Shown here: piece after piece, positions 1 through 10,385 of the stretch | Numbering within the stretch: position 1 is the first letter of the stretch | Layout: the number at the start of each line of letters is the position of its first letter | From: Chara braunii | Lineage: Eukaryota > Streptophyta > Charophyceae > Charales > Characeae | Direction of reading: 5' to 3' | Length of the DNA stretch: 54,915 nucleotides | Assembly: GCA_003427395.1 (NCBI GenBank) | Contig: BFEA01000480.1 | Span: forward strand, 890,728-945,642 | The notes under the pieces: model-generated | What the model saw: only the letters and a program-made list of their open reading frames with translations | The model's database searches: none | Told to the model about the DNA's origin: nothing | Made by a program: the position numbers and the translations under genes

Positions 1-95
1 CCGGGCTGGATTTCAACTGTTTGCATGTGCACCACCGGACCGCATAGTAAAAGAAGAGTTGGGCGCGGCCTTAGCGAACGCGTTGGAATAATAGC
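1..95 (+). other. Misplaced duplicate of 3,176-3,270 at an adapter junction
   Basis: These 95 bases match 3,176-3,270 base for base as far as read by eye, and end exactly where an adapter begins at 96. In the later copy the sequence runs on into different DNA. The sharp break at an adapter shows an assembly or library artefact, not a genomic repeat. Anything that depends on sequence upstream of about 305 should not be trusted. Confidence 0.9.
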
Positions 96-133
96 CTGTC
101 TCTTATACACATCTAGATGTGTATAAGAGACAG
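96..133. other. Nextera (Tn5 mosaic-end) mate-pair junction adapter
   Basis: A perfect 38-bp palindrome made of two 19-bp Tn5 mosaic ends (CTGTCTCTTATACACATCT and its complement). This is the known circularisation junction of Nextera mate-pair libraries. No IS50 or transposase sequence lies between the ends, so it is not a natural Tn5 insertion. It is untrimmed adapter in the contig. Confidence 0.97.
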
Positions 134-267
134 CTATATAGTCTTAGGAGTAGTGGTAGGAAGGGAGACGGTCTTGACATGTCATCATTGAATTTTTTTT
201 TTTTTTTTTTTTTTTTTTTTCCCATCAGCCCCGGCCGTATAGGTAAGTTCAGACGCATGCTATTCTG
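134..267 (+). other. Misplaced duplicate of 2,996-3,133 between two adapters
   Basis: The stretch matches 2,996-3,133 except that it lacks four bases (GTTT) next to the poly(T) run. It is bounded on both sides by adapter palindromes. It is best read as a mate-pair fragment built into the contig edge. Confidence 0.9.
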
Positions 268-305
268 CTGTCTCTTATACACATCTAGATGTGTATAAGA
301 GACAG
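268..305. other. Second Nextera mate-pair junction adapter
   Basis: The same 38-bp mosaic-end palindrome as at 96-133. It follows the fragment that continues into different sequence at 3,134. Sequence from 306 on may be true genome, but its link to 1-305 is artificial. Confidence 0.97.
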
Positions 306-814
306 GGTGATAGGAGCAGCCCTCTTAAGTGGGACCTGCGTGGAAGGCTCCATCTATTGGTGGGGAGCAGCACCTGCTGGAAAGCGGGTCCAGCATCCCC
401 AATTGATACATGACAGATGCAATTTGATATTCTTCCCATTTCCTAAGGATAAAGAAGATTTATGGTTGATGCTTTCCTTTAGAAGCACAACGAATGGCAC
501 GCATGATCCCTTTGAGTTCAATTCTGCCACACTTGCTCCCTTTCTCCTCCCCTCGCCAAGGCATTGTGATTTTCTTTCTGTTCCGTTTTTGTTTTTATGA
601 GGGGCTAGCCCTTACGAGGTTTGTATTTCATATATGGACGGTAGCCCCTATGAGTGAGGTTTGTACTTCGGATATCGTGGGGAGGGCGGGCTCCACTGGG
701 CCATCGACGGCCACTGGCCAACCGTGCGGACTGCTTCCTGTCTCCAGTGGCCGGCGGCCATCAAAGCTCTTGGGCTGCCCCTTGAGCTTCCTAAACCAAA
801 AGTTCCATTCCACC
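306..814. other. No gene seen (apart from R repeat copy 1)
   Basis: Apart from the R repeat at 346-399 I see no supported gene. Short ORFs overlap in several frames and none resembles a known protein. Confidence 0.5.
346..399 (+). repeat. R repeat, copy 1 (55-bp dispersed motif)
   Basis: A segment of about 54 bp with core TGGTGGGGAGCAGCACCTG, followed by CTGGAAAGCGGGTCCAG. Related copies lie at 22,321-22,369 (+), 28,569-28,622 (-) and 30,940-31,000 (+). Two of the four interrupt retrotransposon coding sequence, so it belongs to something mobile. It contains a short CAGC/GCTG hairpin. I do not recognise the family. Confidence 0.6.
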
Positions 815-890
815 AACGAGCCCAGCTCAGTTGGTACACCCGTGAACTGTTGAAATACGAACCCATGTTCAAATCCTGCTTTGGACCTTG
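815..890 (+). repeat. tRNA-derived SINE head with A and B boxes
   Basis: The sequence has an A-box-like GCTCAGTTGGTACA near 824 and a B-box-like GTTCAAATCC near 867, with roughly tRNA spacing. Two related minus-strand copies of the 5' half lie at 11,980-12,025 and 12,791-12,830 and share the TAGTACACC and GAAATA segments. The acceptor stem and anticodon arm do not fold well by eye, so this is a tRNA-related SINE head or tRNA pseudogene, not a working tRNA. Confidence 0.5.
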
Positions 891-1080
891 ATGAATGGAA
901 TAAATCATTCTGAATTACCAAGGGGTGGTTCGATCAATGAAGATATCCCAAGGCTGTCGCCCTTTCAGAAAAAAAGATAAAAAGTTCCATTCCTATATCC
1001 CAAGGCTCTTTTTTTTAATATTTTTTAAGCTTCATACCTATTAGATGCATGGTCAATTCGTAAACCTGAAAAAAAAAAAA

Positions 1081-1129
1081 NAAAAAAAAAANAAANANAN
1101 NAANNAAAAAAAAAAANNAAAATTNAANN
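1081..1129. other. Ambiguous bases in a poly(A) run
   Basis: Scattered N positions lie within an A-rich run that continues to 1,146. It marks low-quality assembly in a homopolymer. The F-rich reading frames across it are artefacts. Confidence 0.95.
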
Positions 1130-1260
1130 AAAAAAAAAAAAAAAAACCTGTGAAATTTCCCAAAACAAAATAAAAATAAAAAAAATAAACCTGTGAATGC
1201 GGACCTGAGTTTGTATACGGTTGGGTTAGATGAATGAATTCCCCTGGGGGCAAGTCCCAC

Positions 1261-1396
1261 TAGCAGCGTCGAGCTACCTCAACGCCTGAATCTGGACGCT
1301 TTTGCGAAGATGTGCAGAAATGGTGTTGAGTTTCCTGAACTGCACGTCTCCACTAACACGTCCAGATTCAGGCGTTGAGGTAGCTTAACGCTGCTA
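1261..1396. mobile_element. M1 foldback element, copy a
   Basis: Near-perfect 38-bp terminal inverted repeats (1,261-1,298 and 1,359-1,396; about 36 of 38 match) enclose a 60-bp centre. Both arms carry the family motif GTCCAGATTC. Relatives lie at 2,171-2,317, 20,660-20,845, 20,900-21,080 and 24,567-24,723. The size and structure fit a non-autonomous MITE. No transposase of the family is in the window. Confidence 0.8.
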
Positions 1397-1504
1397 CCTT
1401 CTTCCCCCGAATACAACGTACGGTCATTATAGCTGTATTTAGACTGAAAGATGCCCCAAATACAGCTATAACGACCGTACGTTGTATTCGTGGGAAGAAG
1501 GTAG
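1394..1504. mobile_element. M2 foldback element, copy a (111 bp)
   Basis: Inverted arms of about 47 bp each start CTACCTTCTTCCC and end GGGAAGAAGGTAG, with a short centre; only a few mismatches are visible. It abuts or overlaps the M1 element by three bases, so one inserted beside the other. Copies of nearly the same length lie at 9,054-9,164, 9,967-10,079, 16,757-16,863 and 20,500-20,612, which defines a family. Confidence 0.82.
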
Positions 1505-2170
1505 TGGGCATTGGCCCCTGGGCGGGGCCGGCGCACGTTGAAAAGTTTATTACTTGGACCTGAGTTCGAATCCTTGAGTGGCTTTTGTTTCAATCGGGCT
1601 GGGAGGGATGGTTCTTCTTCAGGAATGCCCGTTGCGGCGGTTGGCCTCAGTGGACCTGCGGGTCCAAAGGGGAAAGGTCGGCAGCCTCCGCCGAATGCGA
1701 CAAGTGAACTCCGCATGGGCGGGCGTCGTAGACCCTGATGCCCGCCGTTCTTAGGAACGGCCCAGGACGAGACGGAGAGTACCATCGGCCGCCCCGAACA
1801 AAACACACCCGCATCCCGCCTGCATCGGGTTGGAAAGATCCCTTGTATACATTTTCATGCCGAGGGTGCGATGTGCCTCGAGAAGACGCGGGAAAACAGG
1901 CAGTTACCGGCGAGACGGGCTCGAGACCGGTCCGGCGGGTGCACGTGCTTCATTTATGGCCGTAGATTTGGAAGATGGACGCGCGGAAGTGGAGCCCGGC
2001 GCCTCGTGCCCATGATTTTGTGTTTTCTCTTACGCTCTTTTTCCTGCCCGTTTGCTTTTCCCCTAAACCGCACCGTTTCTTTCTTTTTATTTATTATACA
2101 TATATATATTTTTATTAACCGCACCGTTTCTCGATTCTCGATTTATGCGTGGTATCCATGCGCAGAGGCC
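1505..2170. other. No gene seen; GC-rich with M2-like fragment
   Basis: A segment near 1,770-1,850 resembles the right half of the M2-like units at 8,310-8,560 (CCCCGAACA..., GCATCC..., TTGTATAC). No coding region is supported. Confidence 0.5.
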
Positions 2171-2317
2171 AGGTCCAACTAACAGCAGCTCAACGCCCGA
2201 ATGTGGACGTGTTTGTGGAGATGTGCAGAAGATTGCGTCGAGTTTCCTCGACCGCACATCTCCTCAAACATGTCCAGATTCGCACGTTGAGGAAACTCAC
2301 CACTGCTGGTGGGACCT
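2171..2317. mobile_element. M1 foldback element, copy b
   Basis: Outer ends AGGTCC...CAGCAG and CTGCTG...GGGACCT are inverted. Inner arms carry GTGGACGTGTTTG and CAAACATGTCCAG, and GAGATGTGC appears inverted as GCACATCTC. It is more diverged than copy a. The AGGTCC ends link the family to the M3 ends and to copy c at 24,567. Confidence 0.7.
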
Positions 2318-2488
2318 CGCCCCAGGGGCTTCAATTCTAACGGATGTCCCGTCCCGGAGTACGGCCATGAAATTTTCACGGGTTTGCCGTTGGGAAACTC
2401 CCGCCGCCTGGTCATCCCCCTCGGCGGGGCGGGCAATCGCCTGCGGCGGGTGATGGTCGTGGAATGCAATGGACCTGGGGCTACCGGT

Positions 2489-2575
2489 AGGTCCCACTTG
2501 CACGAATTAAGAGATACTGACCGTAGATAGACAAGATCAACGGCCGAAATCTCCTAATTTGCGCAAGTGGGACCT
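2489..2575. mobile_element. M3 miniature element, copy a (87 bp)
   Basis: Ends AGGTCCCACTTGC and GCAAGTGGGACCT are exact inverted repeats of 13 bp, and pairing continues inward through an AATT segment to about 30 bp per arm. A near-identical copy lies at 15,974-16,062, including the centre ACTGACCGTAGATA. Conservation of the centre suggests recent movement or strong homogeneity. Confidence 0.85.
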
Positions 2576-3600
2576 TGTCCCCAGCTGCATGATTTCCGCC
2601 GGATTTTCTTTTCGTCTTTCTTTCGGCCGTCGCTCCACTACTCGTTACTTGCACAAAAGACAAAAAAAAAGTACGGCGGTGTATCGCCCTGTGTTCTGTG
2701 GCACTATGCATTGTCGATTTTTGTACACTTGATGAGTAGTGGAGCGAGGCCCTTTTCTCTTTTTGTCTAGTCTAGATAGAAGGGAGACGGTCCTTTTTTT
2801 TTTTTTTTTTTTTCCTATACTATGTTCTTCTATACTTGATCAAGAAGGCGGACAGCCTAGGTTGCAGGGTCTCCCATTGCACTTTGGGACTCGCCTGGCC
2901 TAAGTCACACCCGCGAAGGTGTTACTACGGTACTATTTCAAATTCTTTCTCGCCTTTACCTAGTTTGTGAGGCCCTATGCTTGCAGGGGTCCCCTCTATA
3001 TAGTCTTAGGAGTAGTGGTAGGAAGGGAGACGGTCTTGACATGTCATCATTGAATTTTTTTTTTTTTTTTTTTTTTTTTTTTGTTTCCCATCAGCCCCGG
3101 CCGTATAGGTAAGTTCAGACGCATGCTATTCTGTTCATCTTTGATTGCATTTTTGATTGCGTCCGGATTCGAACACCGGGCTGGATTTCAACTGTTTGCA
3201 TGTGCACCACCGGACCGCATAGTAAAAGAAGAGTTGGGCGCGGCCTTAGCGAACGCGTTGGAATAATAGCTGTGAAACGGCTCACGATGCGTCAGTCACC
3301 TTTTCGTCCTTTTATTTTTTTTGTTATAGCAGTATAGCAGTAGAGTGCCGCTCACGCGTTTCGCAGCTTGATCACGATGTCCTAGGTGGGAGATGGGAGA
3401 CGGGAAGGCGCAGAAAAGTGTGCGGCGTGTCGCACACTATAGGCAAAAGAAAGAAGGACCCCCGCGCCTTTCGCAGCCTCCCTCACGCAACTCCTCAGCC
3501 CCGGCCCCCCCCCTTACCCCCCAAGGCACGCCGCAATGATAGTCACGCACATTTAGCAAGAAAGTATAAGCCGCGGGGCGGCTGGGGGCAATGACAACGG
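2576..3600. other. No gene seen; poly(T) tracts and GC-rich upstream DNA
   Basis: Contains two poly(T) runs (about 2,793 and 3,055) and the true copies of the fragments duplicated at the window edge. From about 3,280 the DNA becomes GC-rich, consistent with a promoter-proximal region of the zinc-finger gene downstream. No ORF here is convincing. Confidence 0.5.
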
Positions 3601-3612
3601 ACCCCACACCAA

Positions 3613-3619
3613 TATAAAG
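3613..3619 (+). promoter_or_regulatory. Candidate TATA box (TATAAAG), preceded by CCAA
   Basis: TATAAAG sits in a GC-rich stretch with CCAA directly before it. A start about 30 bp downstream, near 3,645, would make a short leader exon ending at the donor-like GG|GTGAGT at 3,710. The motif is seen; its use as the promoter of the zinc-finger gene is inferred. Confidence 0.35.
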
Positions 3620-4436
3620 GCGAGCCGCCCCCCCGACTTGGCGGAGCGTTCCGAAGGTTATCGTTTAGCCCTGGGGTATCTTGTTGTTGGGCGTTGGCGG
3701 TCGGAAAGGGTGAGTCGGCGCACTCGATTCTTCTCGATTTTTTGTGCGGGGTGTACTTGGGGAGAGTAGGCATAGTACACTCACACATAAGTAGTATCTC
3801 TGATCTAACGGCGAACACTTCCTGTCGGCTGGTGTTTTTCGCGCTGAAGGCAGGGCGTCCTTTGTCGGCTACCCCGATCGCATGCCAGTGATGTCATTTT
3901 CACGTGAGTTAAGATTGAGTTAAGGCATCACTTGAGTGGCGGAAGTGTCGGCGCACGCAGCCAGGCTGGGCGGGCCGCTGCCGCCGTCGTCCGCAGCTGA
4001 GTGGTGAGGTCAGACCGGTGGTAGTCGGGGAGGTTAGTTCGGCTCACCTGCACTGTTTTAACCTTGGATAGCGGGCTTCTGCAGCAAACGGAGGCAATTG
4101 CAGTTAAGTACGCCTGCATAGCATCTTAGTACCACCTCTGCAGTGTGGTACGTGACCAGCAACGGGACGTTAGGGCTGTTAATTTGAGTGCAAGGGCTGT
4201 GTCTGAGATTCTCGCGGCGGCGGAAGGCTGTAAGCCGGCGTTGATCTTCCAGTTGAGGGGAGCGGAAGGCGGGTGGTGGCTTCCGCTCGGCTGACGATTT
4301 TGGTGGTCGTGACACTAGCCAGTGAGTATGGTTTTGCATTCAGCTCTCAATTCTGTTGGCGATTACTATTCACGCTTTGGCTGCCTCGTTCGGATTATTC
4401 ACGCTCTATATGTCTTGCTCGTCTCTTCGTCAGTCC

Positions 4437-4772
4437 TCATTCCTTGGTAGCTATCGTTCTGCCTGTTTCCCTGTTCTTTGTGTTCTTGCAGTTTTCTCTG
4501 GTCTGTCTTTCTCTCTGTTCTCTGTGTTTTTGCTCTCTTTTTTTCTCTCTTTCTTTCTCTCTCTCTCTCTCATCTGTGGATTCATTGTATGTGGTCTTGT
4601 AGTCAGGTCTTGTGAATGTCATTGATGCTAGCAAGAATCAACACTTGTTCGTATGCTCACTTGTCTTCATCCCTTGGTAGCTGTCGTTCTACCTGTTTCC
4701 CTGTTCTCTGTGTTCTTGCAGTTTTATGTGGTCTGTCTTTCTCTCCGTTCTCTGTGTTTTGTTTTTCTGTCC
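4437..4772 (+). repeat. Direct duplication, period about 230 bp
   Basis: CCTTGGTAGCT...GTTCT...CCTGTTTCCCTGTTCT recurs at 4,442 and 4,672 and the match runs on for about 100 bp. A (CT)n-rich tract lies between. It falls in the presumed 5'-UTR intron. Confidence 0.75.
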
Positions 4773-5544
4773 TCTTCCGAACTCCTACATTGGCTTTGTC
4801 CTCTCGATACACCTGTCTATCGCCGTCTGTCCGTGCTGCAACTTATATCTGTAGTTCTCCACGCGGCCTCGCTCCTCTTCGATTACACGTGAATCTCTTT
4901 TGCTTTCATCAAACGGGAAGAGGAATCTTACGACTCGGCAGTCGCCGCCAACAATTGGGTGAGAAAGAAAGAGTGGTGGCCGGTCTCTTGACGCTTGTTG
5001 AGAGCAAGCCGACGGCTTGCTGTCTGCTCTCCCTCTTCTCATTACCTCCTCTTCCTTCTTCTCTCTTTTCCTGTTCATTCTTACAATAACATCTCCATCG
5101 TGCAATCTTGTCGTGTTCCCAGGCGTTTCGCGTTTTGCCCTTTTACTTCTGGACGACGCTCGTACCGCTAGTGTTCCTCACACCTCACTTCTCGCTTCTC
5201 CCATTGGCCTTCGCAATTCCTAATCTTCTTCTCCCTCCCCGCGTTCTTCTTCAGATGCGGCGTGGTTGGCGGCTTCCGCGCAGTCGTGCATAGCCGCTGA
5301 CTTGCTTGCTTGCCTCTGGGTGTAGAGCGTGCTTTCATCTGCAGGCAGGGTCTGCGTGGTCGGCAGTTTCATCGCCGTCTTGGATTCTTTCCATGTCTCT
5401 GTTTCTAGACCTTGCCTTTCTGTGTAGATGGTGCGTGGTTGGCGACTTACTGTTGGTCCTGAACTTTGTCCTTGGCTGTCTGTCTATCGCCAACGTATAC
5501 TGTCTGCCATCGCGAACGTGTACTGTCTGTCCATCGCGAACTTA

Positions 5545-5935
5545 ATACTTCCACACGTTTTGCTTCTCAGGTGGGATATTTTCTTATCTTCTCGCGTCTC
5601 GTGTAAGGATGTGATCACATGGTTATGGTTCGGGTCGAGGTTGGTGGTCTTTTTCTTTATCTATCTCGAATATATTTTACCGCACGTTTTGCAGCTCTGG
5701 TGGAAGATTTCTCAATCTCTCGCGTGTCGTCTAATGAAGCGGTGGTGACCGCGTGTCTCTGGTTCTGATCAGGCCAGCTGCTTCGTTGGGTCTCTATTTA
5801 CTATCTCGAACGTATGCTGCTGCGCACGTTTGGCTGCTCTGGTGAACTTCATTTCTTTCGTAATGTCTGGATGTCTGGCGTCTCTTTCTAAGAGGAAAGA
5901 GGTGTGATCTCGTGTCTGTGGTTCTGGTCAAGGGC
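5545..5935 (+). repeat. Three diverged tandem units of about 120-130 bp
   Basis: Units start near CACACGTTTTGCTTCTC, CGCACGTTTTGCAGCTC and CGCACGTTTGGCTGCTC, each followed by a GGTG segment, a TCTCGCGTC-like segment and a GTGATC or GTGACC segment. The divergence shows an old array. Confidence 0.65.
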
Positions 5936-6119
5936 GCCATTTCCCGGCGAAGGTATCGCATCTGGATAATGAAATGTCTAGGAGATATATTTCCGGTCAA
6001 TAGCACAGCCAAAATGAGGGTGCGTTGTGTTCGGTGGAAGACGGTGGTCAAGTCAACATGGTTTGTTGCTAATCGTTCCTGATGATCTGGTTTTGCCGTT
6101 TTTGTGCAGGCTGGCGGAG

Positions 6120-6631
6120 ATGAATAGGAAACCGGGAGATTGGGATTGCCCGGCGTGCCAGCATATGAATTTTGGATTCCGGAACACATGTCAGCGCTGC
6201 AACGCGTCGAAGACGGGCGGCGTCGGCGGCGGAATCGGCGGCGTCGGCGGCGGCGGTAGATCTATGTCCTCAGGAGTAGGGTTCTCGAATTATGGAGGGC
6301 CGATCGGAGGAGGAGGCGGGATGGGAGGCATGGGAGGCATGGGAGGCATGGGAGGAGGCATGGGAGGTGGAGGGATGGGTTCTTCCTTTCGCCCTGGAGA
6401 TTGGTACTGTTCGTCGCCTGGTTGTGGAGCGCACAACTTCGCTAGTAGAAGCAGTTGCTTTAAGTGCGGCGGGATGAAAGGCATGGACAGCGACCCGGCA
6501 GGAGGAGGCCGAGGATTCACGAATGGTGGCGGCTTCGGTGGCGGCTTCGGTGGGGGGTTCGGTGGTGGTGGCGCTGCTGGTGCTGCAGGTGGCCGCCAAG
6601 GCTGGAAGCAAGGCGACTGGATGTGTTCCAG
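6120..6631 (+). CDS. RanBP2-type zinc-finger RNA-binding protein, first coding exon
   Basis: Encodes residues 1-170 and two bases of codon 171. The ATG at 6,120 was chosen because it lies ten bases after a strong splice acceptor and the next residues open the first finger. Finger 1: W8, C10, C13, N17, C24, C27. Finger 2: W95, C97, C102, C113, C116, with HNFASR inside. Finger 3 begins at W167-C169. The fingers are joined by Gly-rich linkers with Met-Gly-Gly repeats (about 33-89 and 126-160). The fold is known to bind single-stranded RNA in ZRANB2-type proteins, and plants have small three-finger proteins of this layout. A role in RNA binding is inferred. The exon ends TTCCAG|GTGAGA, a canonical donor. 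No paralogue is seen in the window. Confidence 0.93.
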
Positions 6632-7536
6632 GTGAGAGTCTCTCAGTCCAACTACGTGAGACTCGGTGTAACTACGTCGAATTTTCAGTTGAGGTTGATG
6701 TCTCTCTTCTTGTGTGCTTGGAACGTAGTGCAATTTGTTTCCTCAAGACTTCTAACACTAATCTCAGTCGTTCGAGTGCTCACCGAGGTCGAGAGGAGGT
6801 GAGATGTCTCGCTGCTGTGTAGTCGTGGTGCCTCGATGTTCGTCATGCACGACCTTCAAAAAAAAGGTCAGATGGTCGAACCCTCGTCGAGCTCGAGAGG
6901 AGCAAGGTTTTTGTATCTTTTCTTGATGTTGCTTGTCTGTACTTGTTTTGCCTTTTTTTCTCGTCCATGACGTTCCTATCAGGCGTTTAAATTACTCAAA
7001 GGTGGTTGACTAGGCTTCGTTCATTCCGACAAAGAAGCTAATAAGCGTTTCTTTCCTCTTCTTTGATGAAGAAGTGGTAATGTGTCTTCATGCGTAGTTT
7101 AGACGAACGTCTTACATCAGGGCGAGGGAAGGAAGAGTTCCGTCTGTTCTCAGGCACAGAAGCAGACCGGGTTGGGTTGCTCCTGAGCGCGCTCTTCGTC
7201 AAAACGATTGAAGGATGTTTTCTTTCGCGGCGGTGAGTGTCGATTAGTCATTGTGCGCATCGTCTTTCCCCCGGATTGCGTGTGGTGCCCACCGGCGATA
7301 CTAACAGACGAGTAGATAGGCACAGGCGACGACCATCGCCGTCATTATTGGCTGAGGGTTTCTCACCGGCGCACTCGTCGAAGCTGCCTACCACTGGATG
7401 TGCCTTGCGTCGTGTCAGAAGAGACGTACTCTCAGCGCTTGTGCTTGTCCTCTCGGCCCCCTTTCTGTCGCGTGATGCTGTGTTCTCCGTCATGTAGTCT
7501 CACAGGTAGGCAAGGAGTGGAGGAAGCGAGAGGTAT

Positions 7537-7598
7537 GAGAGTAGGGATGAGAGTAAATAATGTTATGGAGAGTAGGGATGAGAGTAAATAATGTTATG
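7537..7598 (+). repeat. 31-bp unit, two exact copies
   Basis: GAGAGTAGGGATGAGAGTAA followed by ATAATGTTATG is repeated back to back, inside the long intron. Confidence 0.85.
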
Positions 7599-8304
7599 GA
7601 AGACGATATGAACTGCTTGCCTCTTTACTGAATGTGTTTGCGTGGCGACTGTTAGGGGAGTGCAGCGGTGTCCACCGAACGGGATCTTGGAATTTTGAAA
7701 ATAGAGTAATGGGAACGTCGATAAAGAGACGATATTGGGCACTTGAGGGAAAGGTGGTGTTGTTGAGGAGTGGGAATATGGAGATTTCATGCTGTAATTT
7801 GCGGCCACGAGTGGGAAAACGTTTTGCTGTTCGTACTCTTGCTCTGCCGTTCTCCGTCTTTGCTGGCTCTTTGTTCCGCAAGGGAGTCGTGACCGAATCG
7901 GAACAGGGCGTCCTTGTCGGTGTGAGGCAGCGGAAACGAGAGAGAGGGAAGGAGAAATCGGATTGATGGCTTAAAAAATCTGAAGGTCGTGTTTAGGCCG
8001 CGTTGGAGGTGAACGATGACCTGCTCTTATTGGGCAAGGTTGAGAATGAGCAGTGGTTAATGTACCTTATATTGTCTACAGTCTTCCAAAGAATTGGTGC
8101 ACTGCACCATGGTGTGCCTGGAATAGATAGAGAGGGGATTGTGTACTTGCAAAACCGTAGCGTTAAGTTTATAGGCTGAAATGCGTGTTCTGAACTTTTA
8201 TCTGCGCTTGTTGCGCACGATTGGGAGTAAGGTGCTCGAGGTACCTTCTAATATTTCCGGTTTGTCAAGGAATGCTATATTGTCCTACACTGCATAGTCT
8301 TCGG

Positions 8305-8650
8305 GGATTATGGCCGCATCCAACTGGAAATATGTCTTGTATACATTCAGAATCAGGGTGCGTTCTGTTCGGGGGGAGACGGTAGAGAATGTCTCTGATG
8401 GCGTAAGGTCTTGTCGCTCACGGTTGGGAATAAGATATGCTTAATGTACCTTGTTCTATTTCGTCTTCCCGGATTATGACCGCATCCAACCGGAAAGATG
8501 ATTTGTATACATTCAGAATCAGTGTGCGTTTTGTTCGGGGGAAGACGGTAGAGAATGTCTCTGATGGCGTAAGGTCTCGTCGCTTACGGTTGGGAATAGG
8601 ATATGCTTAATGTACCTTGTTCTATTTCCGGTTTGTCGAAGGACTGGTAT
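8305..8650 (+). repeat. Tandem duplication of about 170 bp carrying M2-like ends
   Basis: Two units share GGATTATG, CCGCATCCAAC, TTGTATACATTCAGAATCAG, then GACGGTAGAGAATGTCTCTG and GGCGTAAGGTCT; the last block recurs near 8,382 and 8,551. Each unit contains the right-hand M2-like sequence (TGTTCGGGG...GACGGTAG). An M2 fragment was probably copied along with its flank. Confidence 0.75.
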
Positions 8651-9053
8651 GTTCTCCTAGACTGCCTTTAGCACGTGTCTGATGCGGTTGTTTTCCAGAT
8701 TTCGTTCTGTTTTCAGACATGCCTTCATGTCAGTGCGGCTCTCATCGACCTCTGGAGAATATAGACGAGTAGAACGCGTGATGTGTGATCGGATTTGGAT
8801 GGAGTTTTCGACGAATGCGGAATCCGTCTGCCTAAGGAATGAGACTCTTAGTGGCTGCTTGAGCACTAAGAATTGCGGGTGAGGACTTGGAAGTCCAGCC
8901 GTGGCAGAGTCACAGGCTCAGCAGCGGCTGAGGACTGATAATTTATCTTGACAATGTGTTTTTCCGTGTACAGTGGTTGAGTCAGGTGGGAGTGGGTCGC
9001 CACTGCATCGGTAGTTATGTGAGCGCTTGTCGGAGCAGGGGCAAATGAGGGAG

Positions 9054-9164
9054 CTACCGTCTTCACCTGAATGGAGCGTCCGGTCAGTATGGCTGTGTTC
9101 GGGGCAACATTCAGTTAGGACACAGCCATAATTACACTGCGTTGGATTGGGGTGAAGACGGTAG
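9054..9164. mobile_element. M2 foldback element, copy in the intron (111 bp)
   Basis: Ends CTACCGTCTTCACC and GGTGAAGACGGTAG are exact inverted repeats and the arms continue with partial pairing to about 45 bp, including ATGGCTGTGT. It has the same length as the copy at 1,394-1,504. Confidence 0.82.
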
Positions 9165-9966
9165 TGTCTGCAGCGGGTAGCGGCTAAGTCAGGTGCGATT
9201 GATTCCGTTGTGGATGGGCAGCTACCGGTCAAGTTACTATTTATTCGACTCTGAATGCACAGATGTTTTGTCTGTGCTTGCTGAGGGTATTGTTGGTCGT
9301 GCACTGTCCGAATCAGCAGCAGCGGGTTGCGCTGTCGCACGGGTAAGTGGATGGTCAAGTTTGTGCTGAGCATAGCAATACTGACACCGTTGATCGTAAC
9401 ACCAGCATCATTGACATTTCGATCGGAGTTGGATGGAATAATGAAGCAGTCTCTGAGTTCTCGTGCCGCCGTCGAAATTGAAGTGGGGTCGGGTTTTTGC
9501 GTCTCCAGACCTCAAAATAGGTGGGGGCCGAGTCGAGCCGAGCTGAGATATGGATGGCGAAAGCCAAAGAGGCATAAAAAATGTATGTCTTGCGTGCCAT
9601 GACGAGTCCAAATTTAGTGTTGCGTATACTCCGATGCTCTTTGTATCGGGCCCTGCGAAGGTGATTAATTAAGTAGTTAAGGAGAAAATAGGGAGGCGGG
9701 AGCTAGAGGGGCGGAGAAAGGAGGGGGGAGGACGGTTTCGGCTAGTGAAGGGATGGGTAGGGGAGGAGTTTCCAATGACTCTTTCACTCTCTGATAGTTT
9801 TACGTAATGCGCTATAGGAGTAGTTATTGTCTTCGTCGTGGCCTGGTTAATCTCGCAGAAGCCAGCTGTCTGCAGTCCCAGTGCAGTTGAGTGGAGGTTC
9901 GATCGTCATTTTCCGACTGATCATGACTGGATCGAATGGCGAGCATGGACTTCTCAGATTATCTAT

Positions 9967-10079
9967 AATACCGTCTACACTTTAATAGAGCGCCTGGTTG
10001 TTAATGCTGTATTTGGGGCAAGTTTCGGTCCAGATGCAGGTATAAATGACCGGGCGTTCTATTCTTGTGAAGACAGTAG
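9967..10079. mobile_element. M2 foldback element, diverged copy
   Basis: ATACCGTCTACAC at the left and GTGAAGACAGTAG at the right pair as inverted ends. The centre keeps GCTGTATTTGGGGCA, which matches the family. Divergence suggests an older insertion in the intron. Confidence 0.7.
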
Positions 10080-10140
10080 TAGTCAACTGGGTGTCCAGTG
10101 CTGTAAGGACTGGTTCTGCAAACATGCTGTATTGTATTCT

Positions 10141-10385
10141 GCTCGTGTAGTTGTAGTTGTCCCTTGTAATAGTTTGCATTGATTGAGTAGCGTGACTGGT
10201 TATAGCGGCGCTTGGCAGAAATTAGCAATTGGCAATTAGCACTTGGAGCGGTAAGGGCTGGGGCTCGTGTAGTTGTAGTTGTCCCTTGTAATATTTTGCA
10301 TTGATTGAGTAGCGTGCCTTTTTATTGCGGCGCTTGGCAGAAATTAGCAATTGGCAATTAGCACTTGGAGCGGTAAGGGCTGGGG
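10141..10385 (+). repeat. 122-bp direct tandem duplication
   Basis: GCTCGTGTAGTTGTAGTTGT starts at 10,141 and 10,263. Both units run through TTAGCAATTGGCAATTAGCA to GGGCTGGGGCT with only a few differences, so the duplication is recent. Confidence 0.9.

Larger units (their letters stand above)
3710..6109 (+). other. Candidate 5'-UTR intron of the zinc-finger gene
   Basis: A strong acceptor (pyrimidine-rich tract, TTTTTGTGCAG) ends at 6,109, ten bases before the start codon, so an intron ends here with fair certainty. The donor is less sure: GTGAGT at 3,710 is the best match after the TATA motif. The interval is pyrimidine-rich and contains duplicated segments at 4,437-4,772 and 5,545-5,935. 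No coding exon inside is supported. Confidence 0.4.

Noticed and set aside
96-305. Natural Tn5 insertion
   Set aside because: Only the 19-bp mosaic ends are present, back to back, with no IS50 or resistance gene. This is the mate-pair junction adapter.
3150-3245. Minus-strand tRNA gene suggested by a B box GTTCGAATCC
   Set aside because: The acceptor and T stems do not pair and the A box is poor. At most a tRNA-derived remnant.
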